Positions 14,101-35,089 are shown, numbered from the stretch's first letter. The stretch: 64,000 nt of DNA from Vanilla planifolia (GCA_023846275.1 JAIUJO010000162.1:1063651-1127650), one strand, 5' to 3'. The notes: a model not told the origin generated them from the letters alone. Numbers and translations are program-made.

Positions 14101-17100
14101 TGCTTAGATGAGACCAACAATGGTTGTTTTCATGTTCAAACCTTATTGGAAAATGCTATGAATTGCAAAAGCAAATAATCATACATAATAATAAATTATG
14201 ATTTTAATTTTAAGTGAATATATATTAAAGTTCAAATTCAAGTAATGTAATGGTCAAATGATAAGAGATTCATAGTTACACATAAAAATATGAAGATCAA
14301 AGTAAAAAAAATTTAAGAAATTAGATAAATTATACTAGAAAATTACATTCAAAATTATTAAGAAGATTGAGTATAACAACCTCAATTATAAAATTATATT
14401 CGAATCAAACGACATAAAAAGTATGCTAAGACCTTAGAAATAAAATATCGAAAAGTACATAAATAAAAAATTGTTTACAAAGAGTTTGTCAAGCTATAAG
14501 TTGAAAGGCATTTGTTTATCCTTGATCGATCCTCGTTTAGAATTTTTGAAAATTAATGAAGTTAATGTTTGTAAATAAAAATAAATTAAAACTTTAATAC
14601 AAGAAACAATTAATTAAAACATAGGTGAAGGAAATTAAAGAAACATGACAATCGATGTCACTCAAAAAGTCTCATTATATGAGATTTATAGTAACATGAT
14701 AATAAAATAAAATCAAGTTAAAAACTTTTAAGAAATGAGATTTATTATGTGTTTAAATTACAATCAAAGATACTAAGATGGAGTGTAACATCCTTGATCA
14801 TCAAATGAATCATGAATTAAATGTATCATAAAAAGTGTTAAAACCATAGAAAGGAAATATTTTAAAAGAAATAAAATAATACATAATAGGTTAGAACTCA
14901 TTAAAATAAGTCTAATGAAATTTCTTTCATTTTGATCAGACCTTAATTTGAATTATTATTGTTTTCAAATTTAATAAGAACAAATTATAATAAATTTTTT
15001 TTAAAGATTAAGTACATATATTAAAAATTAAAGATGATGAATTAAACATATATTTTAAAGTTGAATTGAGATAAATTAAATCCATTTAACAAAACATAAT
15101 CAAAGTGATGAAAAGGTCTTTTAATAAGGGATTTAGAGTACATATCAGTATGAAAGACTTAAAGCAAAAAACTTTAAAGAAACGACACAAATTGTTTGGG
15201 AAGCTTGCACGCTAAGATACAAAGGAGATAGAACATGGTAACCTCGATCGTTGAATAGTATGAATCAAAATTCTCTAAAAAGAAAACTAAAACCCAATAA
15301 AATAAAATATTTAAAAAATGAATATTTATTTAAATTTCTTATCAGGAAGAGTAGAATGATAGTGGCCTCACATCGAATTGACTCATTCAAAATACTATAA
15401 GTTTCAATAATAAATTAGCATAAAAATAAATAACCACTATTTTAAATTAGTGAAAACATATATTAAAAATAAAATGAGATAAATTGAAATAATGTAAAAT
15501 TAGTATATCTAAGTGATTTAAAGGTAACATGGGTTGAGATATGGAGTTAATAGTAAGATAACAAAATAAAAGAGTAACTTTTAAAGAAATGAGATAAATT
15601 ACATGCAAAATTTAAATTCTATAATGTTAAGTATATCGAGTGCATCGTCATTAATCATCAAATAAGGTAAGATTTCAAATGTCTCATAAAGTTTGAATAA
15701 ACTTAGGAAAGAAATATCTAAAAATGCTAAAATGAATATTTTATTGGATAGAGGTCAGTGAGATGAGTCCAAGATGTTTTTTATGACTCAATTTGACCTC
15801 ATTTGGGTATACGATAAATTACATAATGAATAAAACATAAATAATAAAAAATTCTCTTTTTAATATTTATTAGATATAATTTGGAAATAAACTAAGACAA
15901 ATTAAAGCACTATAGTATTAGAAAATCAAATTAATGTAAAGGTTGCATGAGAGAAGTTTTGGAGTTACATAGCAATATAACTAAATAAAACTAAAAAATT
16001 TGAAGAAATGAGAATAATTATAACAGAAAGTAACATTCTAAGATACTAAAATGATCGAGTGTAACATGATCTATCACTAAGATGAGTCCAATGATGTTTA
16101 TTTTATGTCAATTAGACAAGATTTTGCATCACTGTAAGTCACAAAATAAACAACAAAAAACATTTATAAATTATTTTTTTCATATTATATAAATTTATAT
16201 TAAATAAAAAATTAGAAAAATTAAAGCAATATAATATAACTAAATTAGAGTTTATAGAACTCACATAAGAAAAGAATTATTTTTTCTTAATAATATAATA
16301 AAAAAAGAAATTACAAGAAATCAGATAAAATATATGGGAATGTGGTAATCCAAGATACAAAGGAAATTGATCATAACATCTTTGATCACAAAATAATCTA
16401 AGAATCAACATATCTCATAATTCTTGTGCAAGCCATTAAAAAATATTTACAATATAAAAATAAACATTTAATTCTATAAGGCCTCTAAAGACACATCGAT
16501 AACATTTGTATTCTCTTAAACTAATGTTTTTCTAAATTATTGTTAATTATTAAAATAAACAAGAACAAAAATAATAAATTATTATTTGGATAATAATTAT
16601 ATTATATCAAACTTCAAATGAGTTAAATTAAAACATTATAATATAACATATCAACACGATCTAAGGATCATACAAGAGGAGATTTAGACTTGTATTGTAA
16701 CATTACAAAATCAAAGTAAAAATATTGAAAATGTTTTATGAAGTTTATAGAAATGTTGATTTTAACATAATAAAGTGATCGATTGTGACATCCTTCATAG
16801 TAAAATTTAGTACAAATCAAAAATCCTTATAAAATGTGTTGTAATCCAAGAATAGAAATCGTTTTGAAATAAAAAAGAATATTTAATTGGATAACGCTCA
16901 ACGAGACTATTCAAACACTTCTGCTTCATCATCATTGAACCTCAATTGGAATTACTATTATTACCAAAGAAAAATAGAATTAATAAGCATAAACTATTAC
17001 ATCAATGATAAAATATTTAAAATTAAATCATAAATAAAATAAAATAAAATAAATGTAATTTATTTAAATAAAAATGATGTAAACTCATAAGAAAATGATT

Positions 17101-20100
17101 AGATTTTCATGTAAAATAACAAAAAAAAGAAATATAATTTTTAGAAATGGGTTAAATTGTATTAAAAAGAAGCATTTCGACATACTAAGGTGATCAAGGT
17201 AATATTCTCAATCATCAAATTAGATATGATTCCAAATACTCGATAAGCATGAAAAAATCCATAAAAAGTTTTGAAATATTAAAATAAATATTTAATTTCA
17301 ACGCTCGTAGAGCATTAAAAAATATTAAAATGCACTACAAACATCGTCTATTTCCTCTCAATTAGACTTGATTTGGATTTATTAGTAATTACCAAACGAA
17401 ATAAACATAAATAATATAAAGCTTTTAATTATGTATCAAGTAAATAAACATTTAAGGTCAAGTAAAATTAATAAAATAATGGAATATAAAAAAATCAAAG
17501 AAATGTAAAGGTGACATGAGAGGAGAATTAGTGTTTGATAATAATATATGCAAATTAAATTGACAAAATAATAAAGAAAAGAGAGAAATTATAATAAAAA
17601 ATTCCATTCCAAGATAGTAAAGGTATTTAGTGCAACATCTTTGATCATCAAATCTAGTACGAACAAAAATATCTTATAAAACTATCTAAAATAAAAAAAA
17701 ATAAAAATATAAAAATTATATTTAGTAGGATAGAGCTTATTGATACAACACCAAAGACATTTGTTTTGTTTTGATCATAACTAACTTGGAATTATTAGGA
17801 ATTTCTAAAGTTAATATTCATAAAAAATAACTAATTATGATTTTGATATTATGTAAATTTGTAATAAAATTGAAATGTGGTAAATATTAGCAATATAATG
17901 GAATCTAATCAATGCAATGCAAAGATCACAAAAGAATAGAGGCTGACTTTCATAATAACATTAGAAAATCAAAGAAAAAGAATTTTAGAAATTAGATAAA
18001 TTATGTCAAAATATTGCATTTTGAGATGTTGATGAGATCAAATGACATATCATTGATCATTAAATCATGTATGAGTTGAAATATCTCATAAAATGTGCTA
18101 GAACCATAGAAAAAAGTATTTAAATGTATAAAAAGGATTACTTAATTGGAGAGAGTTCCTTGCCATGAGTTCCATAAAGTTTTCATCTCAATCAGATCGT
18201 GTTTAGAATTTCAATGAATTTCCAATCTAGATAATTATAAATAACAATGTAATATGACCAAACCAAAGAAATGTAAAAGTAAAATAGGAGGAGTTCTAAA
18301 GAAATATTGTATTATAATAAAATAAAAGTCATGAAGAAATTAGATAAGTTGAACGAAAAAAGCTGCAATCTAACATAATAAGTTGATTGAGAGTAATATC
18401 CTTGATCATTTTAATGAGATATCACCAAAATGAATAAGAAAAAATGTATAAACCTTTCGTAATAATTTATATCAAAAAATAAATTGAAAATTTTAGTGGA
18501 TAGAGCTCTATAAAACTATTATAATAAAATGCATTTCCTCTTAATTAGATCCCTTTTAGAATTATAATGAATTATCAAAATAAAGAAACACAAATAATAT
18601 TAATTTTTTTTAATATTAATTAAACATATATTAAAGTTGACATGAGCTCAATTGATGTAATGTAATAATAGCAAATCAAAGTAATGTAATTATTTAATGA
18701 TGGGAGAATTAGATTTACATTGTAATAATAAAAAGTTAAAGCAAAACATTTCAAAACATTATGTATATTATATGCAAAAATTACATTCCAGTACAAAAAA
18801 AATTTATGAGAACATTTTTGATCATCTAGTCAGAAATGGTCTGAAATGTCTTAAAAGATATGACAACAAGTTAGAAAATAAATATTATAAAATATAATAA
18901 AAGCATGTTTTATTGGATAGAGCAGATCGAGAAGACTCAAATGAAGATTATTTTGCGTTGATCCATACCCATTTGGAGTTAATACAAATTATAAATGTAA
19001 ATAAACATGAATAATGAATTAATATAACTAAATGAACATGATGTAAAAGTCATACATTGAAGGAATTTGCATCTCACTGTAATATATCTAAATAAAAGTG
19101 AAAATGAATAATTGAGATAAATTGTATGGAAAAATTTATTTCCAAGAGACTAAAGAAACTGGGTGTAAAATCATTGGTCATCAAATCTATAATAAATACA
19201 AATTTCTTTTATGACATGCAAAAATCTTGCAAAATAAAATATTTATATAAAAAATAAATATTTAATTTGATAGATCATTTGAGATGATTGTAAATATATT
19301 TGTTTTGCTTTGATTGTGCATCATTTAGAATTATTATGAAATTCCTTTAGTAATAAGTAAATGTATATTAAAGCTTAAACAAGATAAATTAAAGTAATAT
19401 AATATAACTAAGTCAAAATAATTGAAAGGGAAAAGAGAGGAGAATTAGATTTTCAAAGTAAAATAATAAAATCAATGTGACATAAATTAGAGGAATAAGA
19501 TAAATTGTACTCGAAAGTAGCATTCCAAGATACTAAAGAGATCAGTTGTAACATCATCAATTATTAAATTAAGAGTAAATCAAAATGTCACATAATAAAA
19601 GCAAAAATTTTTAAAAAATTTAAAATTTAAAAATGAACATTTAAATGTACAGAGTTCATCAAGACTAGATTAATGACATTTATTTCTTCATGATTAAGCC
19701 CGTTTGAAATTACTATGAAACCCAAAATTAACTAAGAATAAATAATGAAAAATTATAAACTTTTTATCAAGTAAATATATATTAAAAATAAATTAAATAA
19801 ATTGAAGCAAGGCAAAATAACAAAATCATGTTATTGTAAAGACCACAAGAGATGAAAACTAGAGTTTTAGTCATATAACCCAATGAAAGCAAAAAAATTG
19901 AATTAAAGAGAAAAATTGTGCATGGAAGTTACATTCAAAGATACTTAGAAGACTGAGTGCAACATCCTCAATCATCAAATAAAAATACAAACCAAAATAT
20001 CTATAATAGAGTTAAAAATTCTTATAACATAAAATATTTTAAAAAATAAAAATTAATATTCAGAAATATAAAGCTTATTATGATGGGTTGAGAGAATTTA

Positions 20101-23100
20101 TTTCATGTTGAATTGACCTAAATTGGAGCAACTTAATTGAACCAAATTAAAGTGATGTAATGGTCAGACAAGAGAAGAATTACTGTTCTATAGCAATATA
20201 ATCGAATCAAATTTAAAATATTGAAGGAAACTGAAAAATTATAACAAAAAGTTGTATTATAAGGTACTATAGAGATGGAGTGTATTATCTTCAATCATCA
20301 AATCAGATAAAAATAAAAATATCTAATAAATCATGTTTAAATACTAGAAAATAAAATATTTAAAAGTATACACAAAACATTCAATAAGACAAAGCTTGTC
20401 GATATGAATAAAATCACAACTATTTCATTTTAATTGAACCTCAATTGCAATTGTTTGAAATTACCAAAAGAAATGAATAGTAATATTATATTTATTTTGA
20501 AAAAATATATAATAAAGTTGAAATGAGGTAAATTGAAGCAATATAATAGAACAAAATTAATGCATTATAAAGATCATTTAAGAGAAGAATTAGATTCCAT
20601 AGTAGCAAAAGCAAATTCATGAATAAAATTATTAGAAATGAGATAAAGTATGTTGGAATATCACATTTCAAAATGCTACATATATCAAATGCAACATCCT
20701 CAATAATTAAATCATGTATGAGTTGAAATACCTCATAAAAAATAAAATATTTAAAAGTTCAAAAAATATTACGTTGTTGGATTGAGTTCCTCAAGATGAG
20801 TCCACAAAGTTTCTCATCTTGATCGGCTCACATTTGCAATTTTTGTGAGATACCAAAGTAAAAAAAAATAATGATGTGTTATAACCAAATAAATGTGATG
20901 TAAAAGAGACATAAAAAGAGATTTAGTGTTATAATACATTATAGAAAAATAATGTGATGAATAAATCAAATAAATTGTTCAAAAAATGTTGCAATCTAAG
21001 ATAATATGTAAGTCGACAATAATATCCTTGATCTTTAAATCAAGTAAGAGTCAAATTGAATCATAAAATAAGTATCAACCTTTCAAAATAAATTATATAA
21101 AAAATTAAATAGAAAATGTTGTTTAAAGAGTTCACCAATACCATTATAAAAAATTTAGCTTCCTCTCAATAAGTTATCTTTTAGAATTACTAATAATTAT
21201 AAAAATGTACAAATAACAAAGAATTATTAATTCATTATTATGTAAACATATATTAATGTTGAGACTAGATAAATTAAACCAATACACAATAACCAAATCA
21301 AAGTCAAGTAATTGTTAAATGAAGGGAGATTTAGAGTTACATTCTAATAAAATAAGACTAAAGTGAAACATTTGAAAACATTTGATATATTGTATGCAAA
21401 TATTACATCCCAAATAAGTAAGGAGATCAATGATAACATTCTTGATCAACAAATTAAGAATTATTTAAAATGATATATAAAATATGACAAACATTAAAAA
21501 ATAAAATATTTTGAAATATAAAAATAGAATATTTAATTAGATACAATTCATTGAGAATACTCTAATTATGTTTGTTTTGTTTTACTCAAAAGACATTCAG
21601 AGTTAATTGAAATTATCAAGAAAATAAAGACAAACAATAACATAATATAACCAAAAGAACATGATGTTAAAGTCACACAAACAAAGATCTAGTGTAACAT
21701 TGTAATATATCAAAATAAAAATGAAAATGACTAATTGAGATATATTGTCCAAAAAAAGTTAATTTCAATGGCACAAAAAACATTAAGTGTAATATGATTT
21801 ATCATCAAATCTATAGCAAATCAAACATTGCTATAAAATATGCAAAAAAAACATAGAAAATAAAATATTTAAAAATAAAAAATTATTATGTAATTAGAAG
21901 AAGCATATTGAGATTAGTATAATTATATTTATTTCATCATCATTGGATACCTTTTGAAATTATTATCAAATACTAAAGATAATAAGCATTTAAGAATAAT
22001 AAATTATTATTTTTATAATAAATAAAAATATATCAATTTTAAAAAAGTTAAATTAAAGAAATGTAATATAACTAAATGAAAATGATGTAAAGCTTAAAGA
22101 AAGCTGAATTAGATGTTTAAAGTAATACGACAAAATCAATTTGACATAATTTGGAATAATGAAATAAAATATAGTAGAAAGTACTATTCTAATATAATAA
22201 GAAGATCATGTGTGACATCATTGATCGACAAATTTAGTGTGAACAACAATGACATGTAAACAAAGTGAAATCCTAGGAAAACATTTCAAATATAAATATG
22301 AACATTTAAATGTGTTGAGCTTCTCATGCCTGGTACAATGATGTTTATTTCTTCTCGATTAGAACTTTTTTGAATTATCATGAATCCTCAAGTTAAATAA
22401 GCTTAAATAATAACAAATTAATGCTTTATTTTCATGTGAATATATATTAAAGGTTAAATTAGATAAATTGAAGTAATGTAAATAACCAAATTAAAGTGGT
22501 CTAAAAGTTGTTTAAGTGGAGAACAAGTGTTTCATAGTAAAATACCAAAATCAAAATAAAATAATTAAGGGAAAGATATAAATGATATGAAAAAGATGCA
22601 TTCCAAGATACTAAGGAGACAGAGTATAACATCCTCAATCATCAAATTAGGTATGAAGCAAAATATACCAAAATCTTATAATATAAAATATTTATAAATG
22701 TAAGAACAAATATTTGGAAAGATAGAGCTAACTAAACCTGGTCCAATGACTTGTTTTATTTAGATTCGACATCATTTATAATTACTACAAATTATCAAAG
22801 TAAATCAGCATAAATAATAATTGAATCTTTTGAAAGAGATATAACGGACATAAGAGAGTAGAATTTTTTGTTTGAATTGAAAAATCAATGTATAAAATTT
22901 GAAAAATTGAGATAAATCATAGGGAAAATAGCATTTCGAAACACTAAGGAGAATGAATATAACATAATTAATTGTTAAATCAGGTACAATTTGAAATGTC
23001 TCATAGGAAGTTCCAAACGATAGAACATAATATATTTTAAAATATAAAAATGATTATTTAGTTTAATAGAGTTCACTTAAATGAGTCCAACATTTTTTAT

Positions 23101-25122
23101 CTCAATCAGATTTTTTTGGAATTAGTCAAATAATTAAATTAAATAATAATAAATAACAACTTGATATGACCAAACAAATTTATTATAAAGGTAAAATGAG
23201 AGGATATTTAGAGTTATATCACATTATAACCAAATTAAAGAAAAAAATATTGAATAAATGAGATAAATTATACATAAAACTTTTATTGTAAGAAAATTTT
23301 CATACTTGATATAAATAAAAATGTCTCAAAAGCACATATAAATACTTGAAATAAAAGTATTGAGAAATGAAAAGTGAATATCAAGATGGATAGAGATCGT
23401 TGAGACGATTCCAACAATGATTGTTTTGACTATAGTTGACCTCATTTGGAATTAGAATGAGTTGTTGAAACCAACAAACATAAATAATAATAAATATCAT
23501 TTTAATATTAAGTAATTCTATCTTAAGACTAAGAAGATATAAATTGATGTAAAATAACGAAATAAAAGAAATGTATTTCTCAAACAACAGGAGATTAAGT
23601 ATTACATTGTAAAATAACTATATTGCATAATACTATTTGAAAAAATGAGATAAAATTTATGAAAAAATTGCATCCCAAGATATTAAATGGAATATATAAA
23701 AGTTCTCCATCATCCAATTAAGAATGAACCAAATTGTCTCATAACATGTGCCAAAACCATAAAAATAAAATAAATTGAAATTAATAAGAATATTTTCTTG
23801 GATAGAGCTCATTGAGATGAATCAAACAATATTTTTGTCATCTTGATCTAAACTTGATTATAATTAATGAAAATTATGTAAGTAAGCTTAAATACTAATC
23901 TAATATAATAAAATGAAAGCGATGTAAAAGTGACGTGAAGATATTTTGTGTTACACTAAAATATATCCAAATCAAAGCAGGAACAAATAATAGAGATATA
24001 TTGTACCAAAAAGCTAAATTTGATGAAACTAAGCACAACAAGTTAACATCTTCAGTTATTAGATATAGAAAAGTATCCATAGAAAATAAAATATTTAGAA
24101 AAATAAAAATAAATTTTTAACTAGATAGAGCTGATTCAGGCAAGTGTAATGATGTTTGTTTTGCCTCAATTGGACTTTAATTAGAATTACTATGAATTAC
24201 CATAGTAAATAACATAAAAAATTATAAATTATTATTTAAATGTTAATTAATTATAAACTAAAGCAAAAATTTGAGAAAATAAAGTAATGTTATATATCTA
24301 AATCGAAGTGATGTGATGGTCATACTCAAAGACAATTAACATTTTTGGGTACTATGACTAAATCAATGCAAAAACTTGAAAAATGAGAAAAATTTTATAG
24401 GAAGGTTGCTTTCCATGATACAAAGCAGATCGAGTACAACATTCTTGATTATCAAATCATGTATGAAAAATATTATCTCATAAAACATGCCAAAACCTAA
24501 AGAAAATAATATTGTTCATAATATAAAATAAATACCTAACTGGATAGAGCTTATCGACTTAGGTCTAACAATATTTGTTTCACCTCAATCAACCCTCATT
24601 TGGATTTAAGAAGAACTTCATAAGTAAATAAGCATAAATAATAATAACTTATGATTTTAATATTAAGTAAATATTTATTAAAGCTTAAATGCCATAAATA
24701 TAAGTAATGCAATATAACTAAATTGAAGTGACTAAACAGAAGCTAGAGTTTCATATGAATAAAACTAAATGAAAGCTAAGAATTTAACAAATAAGATAGA
24801 TTATATAAGAAAGATGCATTCAAAGGTACTAAACATATTGATTATAACATTCCCGACCTTCATCAAACACAAATAAAACTTGCTTGCAAAACAAGACAAC
24901 TTTAAAAAAATATTGAAAAAATAAATATAAGAAATATTTCGTTACATAGAGTTTATTGAGAGTGATCTATTGACATTTATTTTGTCTTTATTGAAATCAT
25001 ATAAACATATAGGATGGAGAAATAGAATTTCATATTAACAAAACAAAACCAAAGGGACATAACTTGTACAACTGAGATAAGTTTTACGAGAAAGTTGCAT
25101 TCCAAGAAACAAAGGAGATAAA
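8129..25122 (-). repeat. Satellite block 2, ~410-bp monomers, reverse orientation
   Basis: This 17-kb block holds the same monomer in complement. Typical words are gagatttagagttacatag (complement of the B-to-A region), gcattccaagatacta (complement of H), aacatcctcgatcatcaaat (complement of G) and atagagctcatcaagatgag (complement of E). They recur roughly every 400 bp throughout. Several monomers lack the about 70-bp part after anchor C, for example near 18240, 19010, 20870, 21640, 23150 and 23895. No forward-oriented monomer was noticed inside. No gene, RNA or unrelated insertion is seen. The open frames of 60-68 codons here are chance openings. Confidence 0.9.
18061..24120 (-). repeat. Higher-order repeat, period about 2.63 kb then 2.26 kb
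   Basis: Specific variants recur at long range, closer to each other than to adjacent monomers. The word taaatcatgtatgagttgaa occurs at 18061 and at 20708, with a relative at 22976. Anchors attgagataaattgt / attgagatatattgt / atagagatatattgt lie at 19111, 21734 and 23990. The tcctc-containing E region lies at 18536 and 21161. Offsets are 2647, 2623 and 2625 bp between copies 1 and 2, and 2268 and 2256 bp between copies 2 and 3. Copy 3 is about one monomer shorter per period and incomplete. The deletion-type / full / deletion-type order of monomers is also repeated in each copy. Confidence 0.7.
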
Positions 25123-30240
<5,118 letters not shown>

Positions 30241-30254
<14 letters not shown>

Positions 30255-30275
30255 CGTGAAGATTTAAAGGTAAAT
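30241..30275. repeat. Satellite orientation switch 3, fold-back junction
   Basis: cttca at 30248-30252 pairs with tgaag at 30257-30261 around a 4-bp centre. The left side reads the B region in forward sense. The right side reads the B region in complement (gaagatttaaagg, compare gaggagatttagag). Both sides are again at the same monomer phase, as in switch 2, but at anchor B rather than H. Pairing beyond the 5-bp core is weak, consistent with age. Confidence 0.7.
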
Positions 30276-33200
30276 GTTAACATAACCAAGCAAAAACTCG
30301 AAAATAACATAAACAAGATGAATTATATAATAAAGATCCATTCCATGATAATACAGAGATTGAGTGTAAGAACAACAAACCTCAAATAAAATACAAATCA
30401 AAATATGTTTTAAAATGTGTTAAACAAAAATATGAAAAATATTAAAACAAATATTTTATTGGATTATATCTCATTGAGATGGAACAAATAATGTTTTCTT
30501 CTTCTAAATTAGATTGAATTTTAAATTTTTACAAATTTGTTTAATATTAAATAAAAATATATTAAAACTAACACAAAAAAAATTAAAACCATGTAACATA
30601 ACTAAATTAAGGTGATGTATAGGTCAAATGAGAAGAGAATTAGAGTTTCATTGTAACAGCAAATTAAAGAAAAAAATTTAAAAATGATATAAAATTTATG
30701 AGGATGTTACATTCTAAGATATAAAGGGGATTCAGTGTAACACTCTCAATTATCAATTGAGATATAAATAAAAATTTCAATAAAATGTGCTAATACCTTT
30801 GACAAAAAGCATTTGTAATGTTAAAAATGAATATTTCAAAGAAATGATAGAAAATGATAAAATATTATTTCAATGTTAAAACAATATACATTAAATCTAA
30901 AACATTATAAAATGAAGCATTTTAATATAAGCAATCCAAATAAAAAAAATTTATGAAAATATGATATATTGTGTATGAAAATTACATTCTAATTTGTTAT
31001 ATTGAATAGAGCAATTCAAATGTGATAAAAATCAAAAAGTCCAAAAATTTGTACAAAAAGCCCAAAAAAATAAAATATTTAAAAATGTAATATTTTTTAT
31101 CGACTTGAATATAGCTTGTCAAGATTAATCTAATGGTATTTCTTTTGTCTCATTGAGAAGATGATTGAAATTATTGTGAATTACAAAATTTATAAATATA
31201 AATAATAATAAATTATCATTTTAAAATATTCTTAATATATATTGAAGCTAAAATGAGATAAAATGAAGCAATGTAATGTGACAAAATCAAATCAATCGAA
31301 AAAAATCACACGAGAGGAGACATAGAATTACATAAGAATACTAAAAAATAAAAAAGAAAAATTTGAACAAATGAGATAAATTATAATAGAAGCTTGCATT
31401 CCAGGACAATAAGGATATCAAGTGTGACATTCTTAATCATCAATTTTTTTATGAATCAAAATAACTCATTAAGTGGGTAAAACAATAGAAAAGTATTTTA
31501 AAATATAAAAAAGAATTTTTAAATGTATAGAGTTTATCAAGATTAGTCTAACAATATTTGTTTCATATCAATTGTGCCTTATTTTAATTTCTTATGATTT
31601 CTTAAAAGTAGCATACTTAAATAACGTTATATAACTAATCAAAAGCCATTGAAAGTTCACACGAGAGAATATTTAGCATACAAAATGATATAAACAAATA
31701 AAACCAAAACATTTAAGAAATAGCATTTTTGTGGGCGAGCTATACTCCATGATGTATACTTGAGCAACTGTAATATTCTTTATAATAAAAATTAGTAAGC
31801 ATCAGAATTTCACAAAATGTGCACCAAAACATTAGAAAATAAAATATTTAAAACTATAAAAAAATGTTTAATATGATAAAAGCCCAATGAGATGTGTCTA
31901 ATAATATTTATTTCATCTCAATTAGACCTCATTTGAAATTAGTACATATTACAAAAATAAGAAAAATTGAATAATAATAAATTTTTATTTTAATATTAAG
32001 TATTTATATATTAAATCTAAAATGTGATAAATTGAAGTAATATTAAATAACTAAATAAAAGTGATGTAAATGTCACATGATGTGAGATTTTATACAATAG
32101 AATATCACCAAATAAATGTAAATAAGTTGAAGAAATGATATAAATTATACTGGAAAGTTGCATTCCAAGACAGAGATGAAGTGCAACATCTTTGACCACA
32201 AAATATGTTACAAACCAAATGAGTCATAAAACATGCCAAATGCTAAACACTAAAATATTTAAAAATAGAAAATAAAAATTTTATTTGATAAAGCTAATTG
32301 AGTCAAGTCCAATGACTATTATTTTATCTTTGTTGGACCTCATGCCCAATTACTATTGATTTAAAACTAACTAAAAATAAATAATAATAAATTACTATTG
32401 TTTATATTAAGAAAATATAAATTAAAATATAAATAAGATAAATTTTAGGAATCTTATATAACCAAATCAGAGTGAGCTAACATGATAGGATCATTAAAGT
32501 TCATAGGAATATATAATTGTCAAAGCAAAAATTTTGGAAACATAAGGTAAATTATATGGGAAAGCTGCATCACATGATACTAAGGTGGTCATGCATGTCA
32601 TTAAAAAAACATCAAATAAGATATAAATTAAAACATCTTGTAAGGAAAGCTAAAGCTCTAAAATAATAAAGCTTTTAAAAATATAAAAATGATATAGAAT
32701 TGGATAAATCTCGTCAAGATGAGCAATAAAACATTTGTTTTATATCAACCAGACATCTTTTGAAATTACTAATAGTTACAAAAGTAAGAAAATTAACAAA
32801 AAGTAATTTTAATTTTAATTAAGCATATATATTAAAGCAAAATTTAGATAAATTGAAGAAATATAATATAACAAAATAAAAACAATATAAGAACCACATA
32901 AGAGGAGATTTAGAATCATATACTAACATAATCAAATAAAAATAAAAACTTTTGAAAAATGACAAATTTTTGAGGAAAAGTTGTATTCAAAGATACTAAG
33001 ATCAAGAGTAACCTTTTTATTTATTTAAAAGAGAAAAGATTAAATTATAATAAATTATTATTTTATATTACATAACTAAATATATTAAATATAAAATAAG
33101 ATGAATTGAATTAATTTAATATAAATAAATTAAGACATAGAGGACAAATAATAAAAGATGTAGAGCAACATAAAAATATAGCTAAATCAAAAAAAAAGAT

Positions 33201-34728
33201 TTAAAAAAATGAGAAAAATTATATAATAAAGTTATATTTTAAGATAGGAGATTTATTATGACATCCTTGATTGTCAAATCAAGTATTAATCAAAATGTCT
33301 TATAAAACATAACAAAGCACAAAACAATAAAAAATTTAAAAAATAAAACTAAATACTTTTTATGTTATACCACGCTTAGATGAGTCCAACAAAGTTTTTT
33401 GTCTTAAACGAAACTTGATAGAATTACTTGCAAATTATGAAATTAATTTTTCATTAATAATAATAAACTATTATTTTAATATTAGTTAAATTTATATTAA
33501 ATCTTAGATTAGATAAATAAATGTAATGCAATATAACTATTCAAAGTGATATAGTGGAGACATGAGCAAAGAATTAAAGCAACATAATAATACAACCAAT
33601 TCTATATAAAAAATTTGGAAAAATAAGATAAATTAAATAGTAAATTTACATTCTATAACACTAAATTGATCAAGAGAAATTTCTTAATTATCAATTTAGT
33701 TAAAAATTAAAATGACTCAAAAAGAATGTTAATATCATAAAAAAATTTAAAAATATAAAACATCATTTAAAATAGATAAAGCTCATTTGGATTGGTTTAA
33801 TTATTATTTTTTCATCTTGATCAAGCCACATTTGCAATTATTTTAAATTATAAAAGTAAATTAAAAATAATTAAACTTAATATATTATTTTAATATTTAT
33901 TAAACATATAATAAAGTTAAAAAAAAGTTTAATTGAAGCAATGTAATGTAATCAAATCATAACGATATAAATGTGACATGATTAGTAGATAAAGCCTTCA
34001 TAGAAATAAAACCAAAATAAATTGAAACAATTGATAAAATGAGAAAGCTGCATTCCAAGATTCTACGAAGATCAAATGCAGCATTCTGGATCATCTAACT
34101 GAGTATGAATCAAAATATCATTATAGTGTGCTGAAATTTAGAAAAATAAAAATATTTAAAAAATAATAAAAAAAAGTAATATTAACTTGATAGAGCTCAC
34201 AAAAAACTCCAATGATTTTTTTCTTCTCTCAATTAGATGTCATTGTGAATTATAATGAATTAACAAAATGAATAAGCACAAATAAAAGTAAATTAATTTT
34301 TAATTTTACAAAATTTAATATTTAGACAAAAATGAGATATATTGAAGGAACATAACACAAAAAAGTAAAATTGAAATAAAAATCACTTGATTGAAGATTT
34401 CTAGTTAAATAATAGTATAATAAAATCTAAACAAAAAATTTGAAGAAACAACATTTGTGTAAAGAAGTTCCCTTCTAAGATACTAAAGAGATGAACTATA
34501 ACATCATCTATCTCGAAATTTTGTTTGAATCAAAGTTTGTCATACAACAAGATAAAACTTTTAGAAGTAGAATATTTAAAATTTTAAGAATAAATAGTTA
34601 TTTTGATATAGTTCATTGAGATTAGTCAAGCGATGTATGTGTTGTCTCAATTGAGTCTTGTTTTAATTACTTTGAAATAGTAAAATAATTTAACATAAAT
34701 AATAAAAAAATATTTTTTAAATATTAAG

Positions 34729-34788
34729 TATGTGTGTGTGTGTTTGTGCATGCTTGTGTATGTGTGTGCTTGTGTGTGTGTCTGTATG
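34729..34788 (+). repeat. Short degenerate TG tract at the monomer microsatellite position
   Basis: About 60 bp of TG-rich sequence with TA, CA and TTG variants follows attaagta. In ordinary reverse monomers attaagta is followed by aatatatattaaag. After the tract the monomer resumes with gacaacttgaagaaatgtaa. The word composition (tgcatg, tgtgtatg, tgtttgtg) matches the 11-kb TG array 4 kb downstream, so this looks like a small version of the same event. Confidence 0.85.
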
Positions 34789-35089
34789 AAAGAAAAAATG
34801 TGACAACTTGAAGAAATGTAATATAACCAAACAAATGACATGAAAAACTAAAGAAATTTGTGCAAGAAAGTTTTATTCCATATATTAACATGATAAAGTG
34901 AAATGTCATCATTCATAGAATTAGTTAGTAATAAAAATATTTCATCAAACCTATCAAAATGTTTAAAACATTAATATATTAATAAATATTAAATTAAATA
35001 TATAATTGGATAGAGATTTTTTATGAGTCCAAAGACATTGTTTCATCTAGGTTGGACCTTATTTTGAATTACTATGATTTATAAAAAGT

